The position numbers were made by a program, and so were the translations under genes. Shown piece by piece: positions 24,809-32,417 of a DNA stretch of 64,000 nt (its first letter is position 1; every line of letters begins with the position of its first letter). A model generated the notes under the pieces. It saw only the letters and a program-made list of their open reading frames with translations, was not told the origin of the DNA and searched no databases. This stretch comes from Hymenobacter siberiensis (GTDB taxonomy: Bacteria > Bacteroidota > Bacteroidia > Cytophagales > Hymenobacteraceae): the NCBI RefSeq assembly GCF_018967865.2, contig NZ_JAHLZY020000001.1, positions 2,046,001-2,110,000 on the forward strand. Direction: 5' to 3'.

Positions 24809-26002
24809 CTATTTGGCCTTCGTGGGTGCAGCTTTTTTGGCGGCCGGCGCTTTGGGCGTGGCGGCTTTCTTAGCGGCCGGGGCTTTTACGGGTACTTCGC
24901 CGATGGGCGGCTCGGGCCGGGGAGCGCTGGCTGCTTTTTTTGGCGCGACTTTTTTGGCGGCGGGCTTGGGGGCGCCGGTGGCACCCAGGTCGTTGGTTTC
25001 GTTCACGGCGCTGCCTACCGGCATGTCGGCTTTGCTGGCGGATTTCTTTGGGAAAGCACCCACCGAATCGTGCACAAAGCTGCCCCAGGTGAGGTTGGTT
25101 TTACCGGCCTGGTTGGCCTGGGCGCGCTCAATGGCCAGCTGGGCCGCGTGCTCTACCACCCACTCAAAGTTTTCAGCACCAACGGAGTTTACATCGGCAT
25201 CGGGGGCGGGGTTGCCGAAGTCGATGGCTATGGGCACCCCGTCGCGCACGGCAAATTCCACCGTGTTGAAGTCGTAGCCCAGGCCCTGGCACAGCCGCAG
25301 GGTGTAGTCCTTAATGGTATCGAGGAGCTGCTGGCCGGCTTCGCCCTGGGTTTTCATCGTGGTTTGGTAGCGCTGGTGGGGCGCGTTGCGCGGCTCGTAG
25401 GGCATAATGAGCACATGCTTGCCGCCCAGGCAGTAGCACCGGAAGTAGTCGTCAAACTCAATGGCTTCCTGGTAGAGCATCACCAGCTGGCCGGTTTCAT
25501 CGTAGGCGCGCCAGGCTTCCTCGGGGTTGTCTACTTTATACACGCTTTTCCAGCCGCCGCCGGAATGAGGCTTCATAAAAGCCGGGAAGCCAATGCGCTC
25601 GAACGCCCGCTCCCAGTTGAACATGGACAAGTTGCGAAACGAATTTTCGGAGGTGTCGTCGGGGCGGGCCTTGCTGGGCAGCAGCAGCGTTTTGGGTACT
25701 GGCACGCCCAGCTGCACGGCCAGGGCGTTGTTGAAAAACTTTTCGTCGGCGCTCCACCAGAAGGCGTTGTTGATAACGGCCGTGCCGGTCAGGGCGGCGT
25801 TTTTCAGGTAGGCGCGGTAGAATGGAACGTCCTGCGAAATCCGGTCGATGATGACGTCGTAGCCGCAGGGCACGGCCTGCTCCACTTGCTCAATGTTCAC
25901 AAACTCGGCCGTAATGCCGTCCACGGCTTTCTCATTCACGCGGTCGACGAAGGCCTGGGGGAAAGTATTTTCTTGTCCGAAGAGGATGCCAATTTTTTTC
26001 AT
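24809..26002 (-). CDS. ATP-grasp ligase with a lysine/alanine-rich histone-H1-like tail (397 aa)
   Basis: The ATG at 26002 opens MKKIGILFGQENTFPQAF. ATP-grasp features follow: FNNALAVQLGVPVPKTLLLPS (pre-ATP-grasp edge), GFPAFMKPHSGGGWKSV (ATP Lys and Gly loop), YQEAIEFDDYFRCY, FNTVEFAVRDGVPIAIDFGNPAPD (metal Glu/Asp/Asn). Residues about 320-397 form a low-complexity tail, PAAKKAA repeats, like histone-H1-like or DNA-binding tails. The D-Ala-D-Ala-ligase-like core suggests peptide or amide bond formation. It lies 50 bp after the esterase gene. Confidence 0.85.
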   Translation of the reverse strand: MKKIGILFGQENTFPQAFVDRVNEKAVDGITAEFVNIEQVEQAVPCGYDVIIDRISQDVPFYRAYLKNAALTGTAVINNAFWWSADEKFFNNALAVQLGVPVPKTLLLPSKARPDDTSENSFRNLSMFNWERAFERIGFPAFMKPHSGGGWKSVYKVDNPEEAWRAYDETGQLVMLYQEAIEFDDYFRCYCLGGKHVLIMPYEPRNAPHQRYQTTMKTQGEAGQQLLDTIKDYTLRLCQGLGYDFNTVEFAVRDGVPIAIDFGNPAPDADVNSVGAENFEWVVEHAAQLAIERAQANQAGKTNLTWGSFVHDSVGAFPKKSASKADMPVGSAVNETNDLGATGAPKPAAKKVAPKKAASAPRPEPPIGEVPVKAPAAKKAATPKAPAAKKAAPTKAK

Positions 26003-26052
26003 GGGTAAAGAGGTGTTTGTGGGGCAGTAGGGGGTACGGATTAGGAAGCGGC

Positions 26053-26841
26053 TTAGCCGATGGTGGCGAGGTATTGGGGGAACATTTCGCGCCATACGGG
26101 CCAGTCGTGGTTGCCGAACGGCTTCACATCCAGGGTATAATGAATGCCTTTTTCGCTGAGCAGGCGGGCCATCTGGAAGTTGGATTCCTTGCAGAAGTCA
26201 TGCTCGGCAGTGCCCAGAATGATGTTCATCCACTGGAAATGCTCGTTGTAGGCCCCGGGCAGGTACTCGGGCGGGTTGTTGTAGTATACGTTGTCGTCGT
26301 GGTAGCCGTCCATAAACTGACGGATGTCGAAGGCCGCGCCCATCGTGAATAAGTGGGCCACTTGGTCGGGGTGGCGGAAGGCAAAATTGAGCGCGTGGAA
26401 GCCGCCGAAGCTGCAGCCTGCCACGGCAATTTTGTCAACGTTGCACTCCTGCTGGAGCATTGGCACGAGCTCCTCGCTCAGAAACTGGTCGTAAAAAACG
26501 TGGTTCTGAATCCGGATGCGGGGCTCCAAGTGCTTGGCATACCAGGAGTGCTGGTCGATGCTGTTGATGCAGAACAGCTTAACTCGTCCGGCATCTATCA
26601 GCGGGCGCACCGCCTCGATGAGCTTGAAGTCGCGGGCCTCATACTCGCGGCCGCCGGAGGTTGGGAAGATGACCACCGGGTAGCCCCAGGTGCCGAAAAC
26701 CAGCATATCGATGTCCTGGCCGAGGTGATGCGAATAAAAGCGGCGATGTTGTTCCTGCACGGGGTGGGGGGAAGGGGGGGGCGGAGAATTAGTTGTGGAG
26801 CGGTGCGGCAAACTAGTGAAGAAATCATGGACCGGCTGCAT
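26053..26841 (-). CDS. Esterase-family alpha/beta hydrolase (262 aa)
   Basis: VIFPTSGGREYEARDF, the nucleophile motif GCSFGGFHALNFA and a C-terminal GNHDWPVWREMFP (His) match the putative esterase D-like family (PF00756). The first 28 residues include a Pro-rich stretch that looks non-conserved; a GTG at about 26760 (VQEQHRRFYSHHLGQ) may be the real start. First gene of the leftward ligase cluster. It could hydrolyse an ester or amide in the product made by the ligases. Confidence 0.85.
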   Translation of the reverse strand: MQPVHDFFTSLPHRSTTNSPPPPSPHPVQEQHRRFYSHHLGQDIDMLVFGTWGYPVVIFPTSGGREYEARDFKLIEAVRPLIDAGRVKLFCINSIDQHSWYAKHLEPRIRIQNHVFYDQFLSEELVPMLQQECNVDKIAVAGCSFGGFHALNFAFRHPDQVAHLFTMGAAFDIRQFMDGYHDDNVYYNNPPEYLPGAYNEHFQWMNIILGTAEHDFCKESNFQMARLLSEKGIHYTLDVKPFGNHDWPVWREMFPQYLATIG

Positions 26842-26900
26842 TTATCCGGTTTTAATTTGATTCCGAAGCGCATTCCAGCCGGGTAGCGTTACTTTGTTTG

Positions 26901-28460
26901 ATGCTCGCAGACCCAATCAGCCCCGTCATGTCATCCGTTGGCACCCGCCTTTGCCGGGAAGTGCTGGCGTCCAGCTTTCTGGCGCGTGAGGTCGAGCTGA
27001 GTATTCTGTTGCCCCCGGCGGACCTGGCCGTGCCGGCTCGTTACCCGGTGCTGTACCTCAACGATGGGCAGGATTTTGAGCGGCTGCACCTGCAAGCCAC
27101 GCTCGATGCGCTGTATGCCCGGGGGGCGGTGCGGCCCTTTATACTAGTAGGCGTGCACGCCAACGAGCTGCGGGTGCAGGAGTACGGCACGGCCGGTTAT
27201 CCCGATTTCAACGGTCGGGGCAGTCTGGCCGGCGTGTATGCCCAGTTTGTGCTGGAAGAGCTATTGCCCTTTGCCCAAGCGCATTACCAGGCTTCGGCCA
27301 ACCCGGATGAGGCGGTAATGGCGGGGTTTTCACTCGGCGGATTATCGGCGTTCGATTTGGTATGGCACCACCCGGAGGCGTTTGCGCGGGCCGGGGCATT
27401 TTCGGGCTCGTTCTGGTGGCGGCAGCGGGCCGTGGGGGCCGGCTACACGCCCGCCGACCGCATTATGCACGGCTTGGTGCGGGCCGGCAGCCTGCATCCC
27501 AACCATCGTTTCTGGCTGCAGGTGGGCACGCTCGACGAGCGCGGCGACCGCAATGAAAACGGCGTCATCGACTCGATTGAGGATTGCCTCGATTTGGTGG
27601 AAGCATTGATTGCCTGTGGCTTAGATGTGCAAAATGCCCTGCGCTACGTGCAGGTAGAAGGCGGCCACCACCACCCCGATACTTGGGGCCGGGTGATGCC
27701 CGATTTCCTGATTTGGGCATTTGGGGCGGCGGAAGGCCCCGTCACGTTGCCCGCTCCATTGCCGATAGTGCGCCTGCAGCTCGACCCGCACCTGGCCCCG
27801 GCCATTCTGCTGCCGTCGGCTTTGCCGGTCGCGCCGGTTGCCGCGCTGCTGCTGCTGCCGGATGCTGAAAGTGCCGCCGGGCAACACCATCCGGCTGCGT
27901 TAGTCCTTGATAATCACCTAATTTTTAATTCTATGTCCCTGACTCGTCCTATCGATGGCGACTTCTTGCCGTACGCCGCCGGCTATATTAACCTGGTACC
28001 GGCCGATGCCGACCCGCGCGAGGTATTGCGCTCCCAACCCGCCGAAATCCGCGCCGTATTTGCGGGTCTGAGCGAAGAGCAGGCCGAAAAAGCCTATGCT
28101 CCCGGCAAGTGGAGCCTGAAGGAAATGCTGCTGCATCAGATTGATTCTGAGCGGGTATTCACCTACCGCGCCATGCGCTTCGCCCGCGGCGATGGCCAGG
28201 ACCTGCTCGGTTTCGAGCAGGATGACTACGTGGCGCACAGCGGGGCCAATGCCCGCTCCATTGCCAGCCTGCTGGCCGAGTACGATGCCACCCGCGCCGC
28301 TACGGTAGCTTTGTTCGATACGTTCACCGAAGAGCAGCTCGACCGGCGAGGCACGGCCAACGGCGGCCCCAACACGGTGCGGGCGTTGCTCTTTATTGTG
28401 CCCGGCCACGAGCGGCACCATCTCAACATCATCCGCGAGTGGTATTTGCCCATTTTGTAG
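26901..28460 (+). CDS. Esterase fused to a DinB-family domain (519 aa)
   Basis: Residues 1 to about 280 are an esterase of the enterochelin-esterase type: PVLYLNDGQDF, nucleophile MAGFSLGGLSAFD, and EGGHHHPDTWG. Then a low-complexity linker of about 70 residues leads to MSLTRPIDGDFLPYAAGY (Met at 27933), the usual start of a DinB/YfiT-type four-helix protein, with GKWSLKEMLLHQIDSE, GFEQDDY and PGHERHHLNIIREWYL. The DinB part has the metal-binding His pattern. Either a natural fusion or two genes merged by loss of a stop: out-of-frame stops are dense at 27899-27910. Divergent from the ligase cluster. Confidence 0.82.
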   Translation: MLADPISPVMSSVGTRLCREVLASSFLAREVELSILLPPADLAVPARYPVLYLNDGQDFERLHLQATLDALYARGAVRPFILVGVHANELRVQEYGTAGYPDFNGRGSLAGVYAQFVLEELLPFAQAHYQASANPDEAVMAGFSLGGLSAFDLVWHHPEAFARAGAFSGSFWWRQRAVGAGYTPADRIMHGLVRAGSLHPNHRFWLQVGTLDERGDRNENGVIDSIEDCLDLVEALIACGLDVQNALRYVQVEGGHHHPDTWGRVMPDFLIWAFGAAEGPVTLPAPLPIVRLQLDPHLAPAILLPSALPVAPVAALLLLPDAESAAGQHHPAALVLDNHLIFNSMSLTRPIDGDFLPYAAGYINLVPADADPREVLRSQPAEIRAVFAGLSEEQAEKAYAPGKWSLKEMLLHQIDSERVFTYRAMRFARGDGQDLLGFEQDDYVAHSGANARSIASLLAEYDATRAATVALFDTFTEEQLDRRGTANGGPNTVRALLFIVPGHERHHLNIIREWYLPIL

Positions 28461-28480
28461 CGGCTTTTCGGTAAAGTTTC

Positions 28481-28488
28481 TACCTTCG
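28481..28488 (+). promoter_or_regulatory. -7-like promoter element for the 38-aa basic protein gene
   Basis: TACCTTCG, one base from the TAnnTTTG consensus; TTTTG lies 23 bases upstream. It leaves a leader of about 70 nt. Confidence 0.4.
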
Positions 28489-28564
28489 CCCCTTACAACA
28501 CAGCGGCCCGGCCGTTCGTTGAAACCACCGAAACCTAATCCCTCACCTAAACTTCTTTTCAATA

Positions 28565-28681
28565 ATGGCCAAAGCGCAAGATGCTCGCAAAGAGAAAAAG
28601 AAAGAACCCGTAAAAACCACCAAAGAAAAAAAGGCGGAAAAAGACGAGAAAAAAGTAGCCCGCGCCCGCAAGCAGGAATAG
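28565..28681 (+). CDS. Very small lysine-rich protein (38 aa)
   Basis: ATG at 28565 opens MAKAQDARKEKKKEP, and the product ends in VARARKQE. About 37% of residues are Lys or Arg with many Glu, suggesting a charged, disordered or helical nucleic-acid-associated peptide. It is bracketed by a likely promoter and a strong terminator 5 bp after the stop, which supports a real gene. Function unknown. Confidence 0.65.
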   Translation: MAKAQDARKEKKKEPVKTTKEKKAEKDEKKVARARKQE

Positions 28682-28686
28682 TTTCC

Positions 28687-28729
28687 AAAACAGAACAGCC
28701 TGCTCATCGAGCAGGCTGTTCTGTTTTAA
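28687..28729 (+). terminator. Strong Rho-independent terminator
   Basis: aaaacagaacagcctgctc pairs with gagcaggctgttctgtttt, directly after the small basic gene. Confidence 0.9.
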
Positions 28730-28777
28730 GTAGTCGTATAAAATGCTTTGTACAAACCGCGCGACTATACGCCTTAT

Positions 28778-28899
28778 CCCCCGGCTCCCTTGCCGAAAAG
28801 GAGAGGGGAGGCGGCATTAGCAGGGCCGGTGTCCTCTCTCTTTTTTGGAGAGGGGGGCGACGACAGTAGAACTTAATGGCTCTGGGGGCAGGGGGTGAG
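28778..28899. repeat. Degenerate relative of the palindrome found in the helicase gene
   Basis: ccggtgtcctctctctttt and tttggagagggg match the arm of the element at 9677-9794 with several changes; the other arm is more degraded (ctcccttgccgaaaagga). It lies between the small basic gene and the AlbA-domain gene. Confidence 0.6.
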
Positions 28900-28961
28900 G
28901 CGCTCGCCAGAATGAGACACTCAGGCCTTGCAACTACCTGAAAGACCATAAAACCTGTAGT

Positions 28962-29588
28962 TCAGGCAGTGTAGTATGGTTCCTTCTCCTTGTCGTGGTG
29001 GCGGATGTAGCCGTGGAGCACCAGCTTTATTAGGGTTTGGTAGGCGCGGCGCTTGCCAAAATTTACCAGTTTCATGAACTGGGCCAAGGTGATGCGGGGG
29101 TGGGACTTTAGGTAGTCGATAACGGCCAGCTCCTGCTTGTTGAGTGGGATTTGCTCGAAGCGGGATTCGGGCTGCTGGCGTTCCAGCACTTTCTCTGTGA
29201 GGCCGCTGGTTTGCACGCTGGCATCGCGCACGCGCACAAAGCCGCGCCAGTCGTTGGGTGCTACCTGGGCGCGGTGGGGCTTTTGAGCACTCTCGGGTAC
29301 GGTCACGATGAGCACCGTGCGGCCGTCTTCCTCAATTTCCTGGTAGCGAAGGGTGGTCAGCGGCGGCTCGACATAGTGCTCCGCCGCTTCGCGCAGCACA
29401 AATAATTCTTCCTCGGCATCGCGCACGCCCAAAATGCGGCCGGCATCATCGACGCCCACCAGCACCTGCCCGCCCCGCGTGTTGGCCAGCGAAACCAAAG
29501 TGCGCGAAATGCGGTGCGGGTGTGTGGTTTTTTGCTTGAATTCTAGCTCCTCGCCCTCGCCCCGCGCTATCAGCTCGTGTATATCCAT
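28962..29588 (-). CDS. AlbA/Schlafen-AAA_4-domain DNA-binding regulator (208 aa)
   Basis: GEGEELEFKQKTTHPHRI and NTRGGQVLVGVDDAGRILG are the hallmark of the AAA_4/AlbA_2 putative DNA-binding domain (residues 8-110). A C-terminal winged helix (RITLAQFMKLVNFGKRRAY, about 165-200) follows. It is likely a transcriptional regulator. Neighbours do not reveal the target. Confidence 0.88.
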   Translation of the reverse strand: MDIHELIARGEGEELEFKQKTTHPHRISRTLVSLANTRGGQVLVGVDDAGRILGVRDAEEELFVLREAAEHYVEPPLTTLRYQEIEEDGRTVLIVTVPESAQKPHRAQVAPNDWRGFVRVRDASVQTSGLTEKVLERQQPESRFEQIPLNKQELAVIDYLKSHPRITLAQFMKLVNFGKRRAYQTLIKLVLHGYIRHHDKEKEPYYTA

Positions 29589-29614
29589 AGCCTAATCATA
29601 CGAAAAAACAGACA

Positions 29615-29655
29615 CAAAAAATGCCGCTCCTGATTATCAGGAGCGGCATTTTTCT
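29615..29655 (-). terminator. Rho-independent terminator of the DUF3127 gene
   Basis: aaaatgccgctcctga pairs with tcaggagcggcattttt, with T-tract on the minus strand side. Confidence 0.85.
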
Positions 29656-29661
29656 TTCTTC

Positions 29662-29710
29662 AGCTAACAGCTAACAGCTAACAGCTAACAGCTAACAGCT
29701 AACAGCTAAC
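29662..29710. repeat. Tandem repeat, seven copies of a 7-bp unit
   Basis: agctaac is repeated seven times (49 bp) without error, immediately after the stop codon of the DUF3127 gene; its last C is part of that stop (complement of cta). Confidence 0.95.
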
Positions 29711-30129
29711 TAGAAGGGCAGGTCGTTGTCGTCGTCGCTGGCGATGGGTGCGGCCGAGGGCTGGGCGCGCAGCGTGGGGTTCTGGTTCTGAGCAGCAGCG
29801 GGGCGGGGAGCCGCTTGCTGCTGGCCACCACCACCACCGTAGTTGGCAGCGCCGGCGGGCTCAATTTTCCAGGCCTCCAGATTGGTGAAGTACAGCATCT
29901 GGCCATTTTTGTTGAAGCCACGGCCGCGCAGGTTGAAGGTCACCTTCACTTCGTCGCCCATTTTGAAAGGGTCGATGAGGCTGGTTTTGTCCTGAACCAT
30001 CTGAAACTTAATATGCTCGGGATACTGGCCGTCCTGGACTTCCAGCACGAACTCGCGCTTGCGAAACTTTTCGCTTACCTGCTGTTCGTCAAATATTTCG
30101 TGCAGCCGGCCGGTTACGTCGTATGCCAT
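29710..30129 (-). CDS. DUF3127 single-strand-binding-like protein (139 aa)
   Basis: MAYDVTGRLHEIFDEQQVSEKFRKREF and later RGRGFNKNGQMLYFTNLEAWKIE match DUF3127, an OB-fold-type domain common in Bacteroidota. After residue 92 the tail is Gly/Gln/Ala-rich and ends in DDDNDLPF, nearly identical to the acidic C-terminal tip of SSB proteins that recruits repair enzymes. It may bind single-stranded DNA or RNA. Monocistronic, with TAGGTTTG (30167-30174, minus strand) as -7 element. Confidence 0.9.
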   Translation of the reverse strand: MAYDVTGRLHEIFDEQQVSEKFRKREFVLEVQDGQYPEHIKFQMVQDKTSLIDPFKMGDEVKVTFNLRGRGFNKNGQMLYFTNLEAWKIEPAGAANYGGGGGQQQAAPRPAAAQNQNPTLRAQPSAAPIASDDDNDLPF

Positions 30130-30166
30130 AAAAATGGGGTGTTTTTTGATTTGTAGACTTGAACAT

Positions 30167-30174
30167 CAAACCTA
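30167..30174 (-). promoter_or_regulatory. -7 promoter element for the DUF3127 gene
   Basis: On the minus strand TAGGTTTG matches TAnnTTTG, 37 bases upstream of the ATG. The -33 element is not clear. Confidence 0.45.
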
Positions 30175-30215
30175 CGAAAAAAAACGCAAGCGGCCCCTTC
30201 GCCGTTCCCTCCGGC

Positions 30216-30223
30216 TACCTTTG
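30216..30223 (+). promoter_or_regulatory. -7 promoter element for the isoaspartyl peptidase gene
   Basis: TACCTTTG matches TAnnTTTG and lies about 50 bases before the ATG at 30273. No clear -33 element. Confidence 0.45.
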
Positions 30224-30272
30224 CGGACGCTTTTCTCCTGATTTCTTTCGGGCTTTTTTACTCCTTATATAT

Positions 30273-31196
30273 ATGTTCGCCCTTGCCATCCACGGCGGTG
30301 CCGGTACCATTGCCCGCGCCTCGCTTTCTCCCGCCGATGAACAGCTCTACCGCGCAGCCCTCGAAGCGGCCCTCAGCACCGGCTATGAGCTGCTCCGCGA
30401 AGGCGCCGCCGCCCTCGATGCCGTAGAAGCGGCCGTGCGCAGCCTCGAAGACTGCCCCCTGTTCAACGCCGGGCGCGGGGCCGTGTTCACCCACGACGGC
30501 CACCACGAAATGGACGCCGCCCTCATGAGCGGCCACAACAAGCTGGCCGGAGCCGTGGCCGGCGTGCGCCAGGTACAAAACCCCATCCGGGCCGCCCGCC
30601 TCGTGATGGAGCACACCGAGCACGTACTGCTAAGCTACCCCGGCGCCGACGAGCTGGCCCGCGAGCACGGCCTGCCACTGCAACCGGTGGAGTATTTCTT
30701 CACCCAAAAGCGCTTCGACCAGCTCCAGGATGCCATTGCCTCGGGCAAAATGCAGCTAGACCACGCCGCCGACCCAAACTGGAAAAAGGGCACCGTAGGA
30801 GCCGTGGCCCGCGACCAGCATGGCCACTTGGCCGCTGCCACCAGCACCGGCGGCATGACCAACAAGCGCTACTCCCGCATCGGCGACACGCCGCTCATCG
30901 GAGCCGGCACCTGGGCCGATGCCCGCTGCGCCATCAGCTGCACCGGTAACGGGGAGTATTTTATCCGGGCCGTGGCGGCTTACGATATAGCTTGTTTAAT
31001 GGAATACAAGGAATTATCTCTGGAAGAGGCGGCCCGTATCGTGGTGCAGGACAAGCTGGCCCCCGTGGGTGGCGAAGGCGGGCTGATTGCCGTGGACGCG
31101 GCCGGGAATATCACCCTGCCTTTCAATTCGGAAGGTATGTACCGCGCCAGCCGCGTGGAGGGCGGCAAAGCGCAGGTGGCTATCTATAAGGAGTAG
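30273..31196 (+). CDS. Isoaspartyl peptidase/L-asparaginase, Ntn-hydrolase (307 aa)
   Basis: FALAIHGGAGTIAR, FNAGRGAVFTHDGHHEMDAA and the nucleophile site KKGTVGAVARD (Thr174 becoming N-terminal after self-cleavage) are those of plant-type asparaginases. ATSTGGMTNKRYSRIGDTPLIGAGTWA follows with the substrate-binding Arg/Asp/Gly. The ATG at 30273 fits the family N-terminus; an upstream ATG at 30159 would add a spurious segment. It releases Asp from beta-aspartyl peptides. The cyanophycinase gene nearby suggests shared catabolism of beta-Asp-Arg or similar material. Confidence 0.93.
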   Translation: MFALAIHGGAGTIARASLSPADEQLYRAALEAALSTGYELLREGAAALDAVEAAVRSLEDCPLFNAGRGAVFTHDGHHEMDAALMSGHNKLAGAVAGVRQVQNPIRAARLVMEHTEHVLLSYPGADELAREHGLPLQPVEYFFTQKRFDQLQDAIASGKMQLDHAADPNWKKGTVGAVARDQHGHLAAATSTGGMTNKRYSRIGDTPLIGAGTWADARCAISCTGNGEYFIRAVAAYDIACLMEYKELSLEEAARIVVQDKLAPVGGEGGLIAVDAAGNITLPFNSEGMYRASRVEGGKAQVAIYKE

Positions 31197-31219
31197 CCCG
31201 AGTGCTGGGAGCATAAAAA

Positions 31220-31260
31220 GAACGTCATGCTTCGGCTGCGCTCAGCATGACGTTCTTTTT
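31220..31260. repeat. Short unit of the gtcatgctgagc palindrome family, acting as a terminator
   Basis: gaacgtcatgc and gcatgacgttc pair around a 14-base loop and are followed by T-run, between convergent genes. Confidence 0.75.
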
Positions 31261-31275
31261 TCTGAGAGAATAATC

Positions 31276-32262
31276 TTACCAGCTGTAATGCACCAGCGGT
31301 CGAATCCGCTCGTTGTAGATATCCCGCACGGCCTGTATCTGCTCCGGCGATAGCGCGAGCAGGTCGGCGGCTTGCAGGTTCGAGAGAATCTGTTCGGGGC
31401 GGGAAGCGCCGGGGATAACGCAGCTCACTTCCTCGAACATCAGAATCCAGCGCAGGGCCTGGGCGGCGAGGGGCATTTGAGGCCCGAAAACACGTTTCAA
31501 TTCTTCCACGGCAGCCAGGCCGGTTTCGTAATCCACGCCGGCGAAGGTTTCGCCTTTGTCGAAGGCCTCGCCGTGTCGGTTGAAATTGCGGTGGTCGTCG
31601 GCCGCGAAATGGGTTTGCGGCGAAAACTTGCCGGTGAGCAGGCCGCTGGCCAGGGGCACCCGCACAATCAGACCAATGTTGCGCCGGGCAGCTTCTTTGA
31701 ACAGCAGCTCCGGCGGCCGCTGGCGGAACAGGTTGAAAATCAACTGCACCGTAGTCACGTTGGGAAATTCGATGGCTTTCAGGCCTTCTTCCACTTTCTC
31801 GATGCTCACGCCAAGGTGTCGGATTTTGCCTTCCTCGCGCAGACGGTCAAACTCCCCAAAAATCTCGGGGCGGTAGTACACCTCGGTGGGCGGGCAATGT
31901 AATTGGATTAAGTCGATGGTTTCCAGCTGCATGTTGCGCAGGCTGTCTTCCACAAACCGGCGGAGCACGGCGGGCTGGTAGGCCTCGGCCGTGTGGGGCT
32001 GCAGGCGCCGGCCGCACTTCGTGGCCACAAAAATGCGCTCGGAGCGGGAGCGGACCAGCCGGCCCACAGCTTTTTCGCTCTCGCCGTCGCCGTACACATC
32101 GGCCGTGTCGATGAAGTTGATGCCGGCATCGACGGCAGCATTAAGGATTTTATCGGCGTTGGCGTGGCTGAATGGGTCGCCCCACTTGCCGCCCACCTGC
32201 CAGGTGCCCAGGCTGATTTCAGAAACGGAAAATTCGGTTTTACCAAGCTTGCGGTAGTTCAT
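31276..32262 (-). CDS. Aldo/keto reductase (328 aa)
   Basis: Start MNYRKLGKTEFSVSEI at 32262. Catalytic tetrad residues are seen: DTADVYGDGESE (Asp, Tyr), VATKCGRR (Lys) and IQLHCPP (His). IGLIVRVPLASGLLTGK and LRWILMFEEVSCVIPGASRPEQ are characteristic of AKR family proteins of the YghZ/IolS type. It reduces aldehydes or ketones with NADPH; the substrate is not known. Confidence 0.93.
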   Translation of the reverse strand: MNYRKLGKTEFSVSEISLGTWQVGGKWGDPFSHANADKILNAAVDAGINFIDTADVYGDGESEKAVGRLVRSRSERIFVATKCGRRLQPHTAEAYQPAVLRRFVEDSLRNMQLETIDLIQLHCPPTEVYYRPEIFGEFDRLREEGKIRHLGVSIEKVEEGLKAIEFPNVTTVQLIFNLFRQRPPELLFKEAARRNIGLIVRVPLASGLLTGKFSPQTHFAADDHRNFNRHGEAFDKGETFAGVDYETGLAAVEELKRVFGPQMPLAAQALRWILMFEEVSCVIPGASRPEQILSNLQAADLLALSPEQIQAVRDIYNERIRPLVHYSW

Positions 32263-32359
32263 ATACGGTTGATGTTGGGTTGAGAGGAAGTGGTGAATTC
32301 GGCTTCGCGAAGTGATAATAGCTAAACCTGCGTACGGCAAAAGTGCTGCAACGGGAACA

Positions 32360-32396
32360 AAAAAGCCCGCTCATTTACATAATGAGCGGGCTTCCT
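32360..32396 (-). terminator. Rho-independent terminator of the cyanophycinase gene
   Basis: aagcccgctcatt pairs with aatgagcgggctt, with T-run on the minus strand. Confidence 0.85.
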
Positions 32397-32417
32397 TTAG
32401 TAAAATACCGTCAGGTT

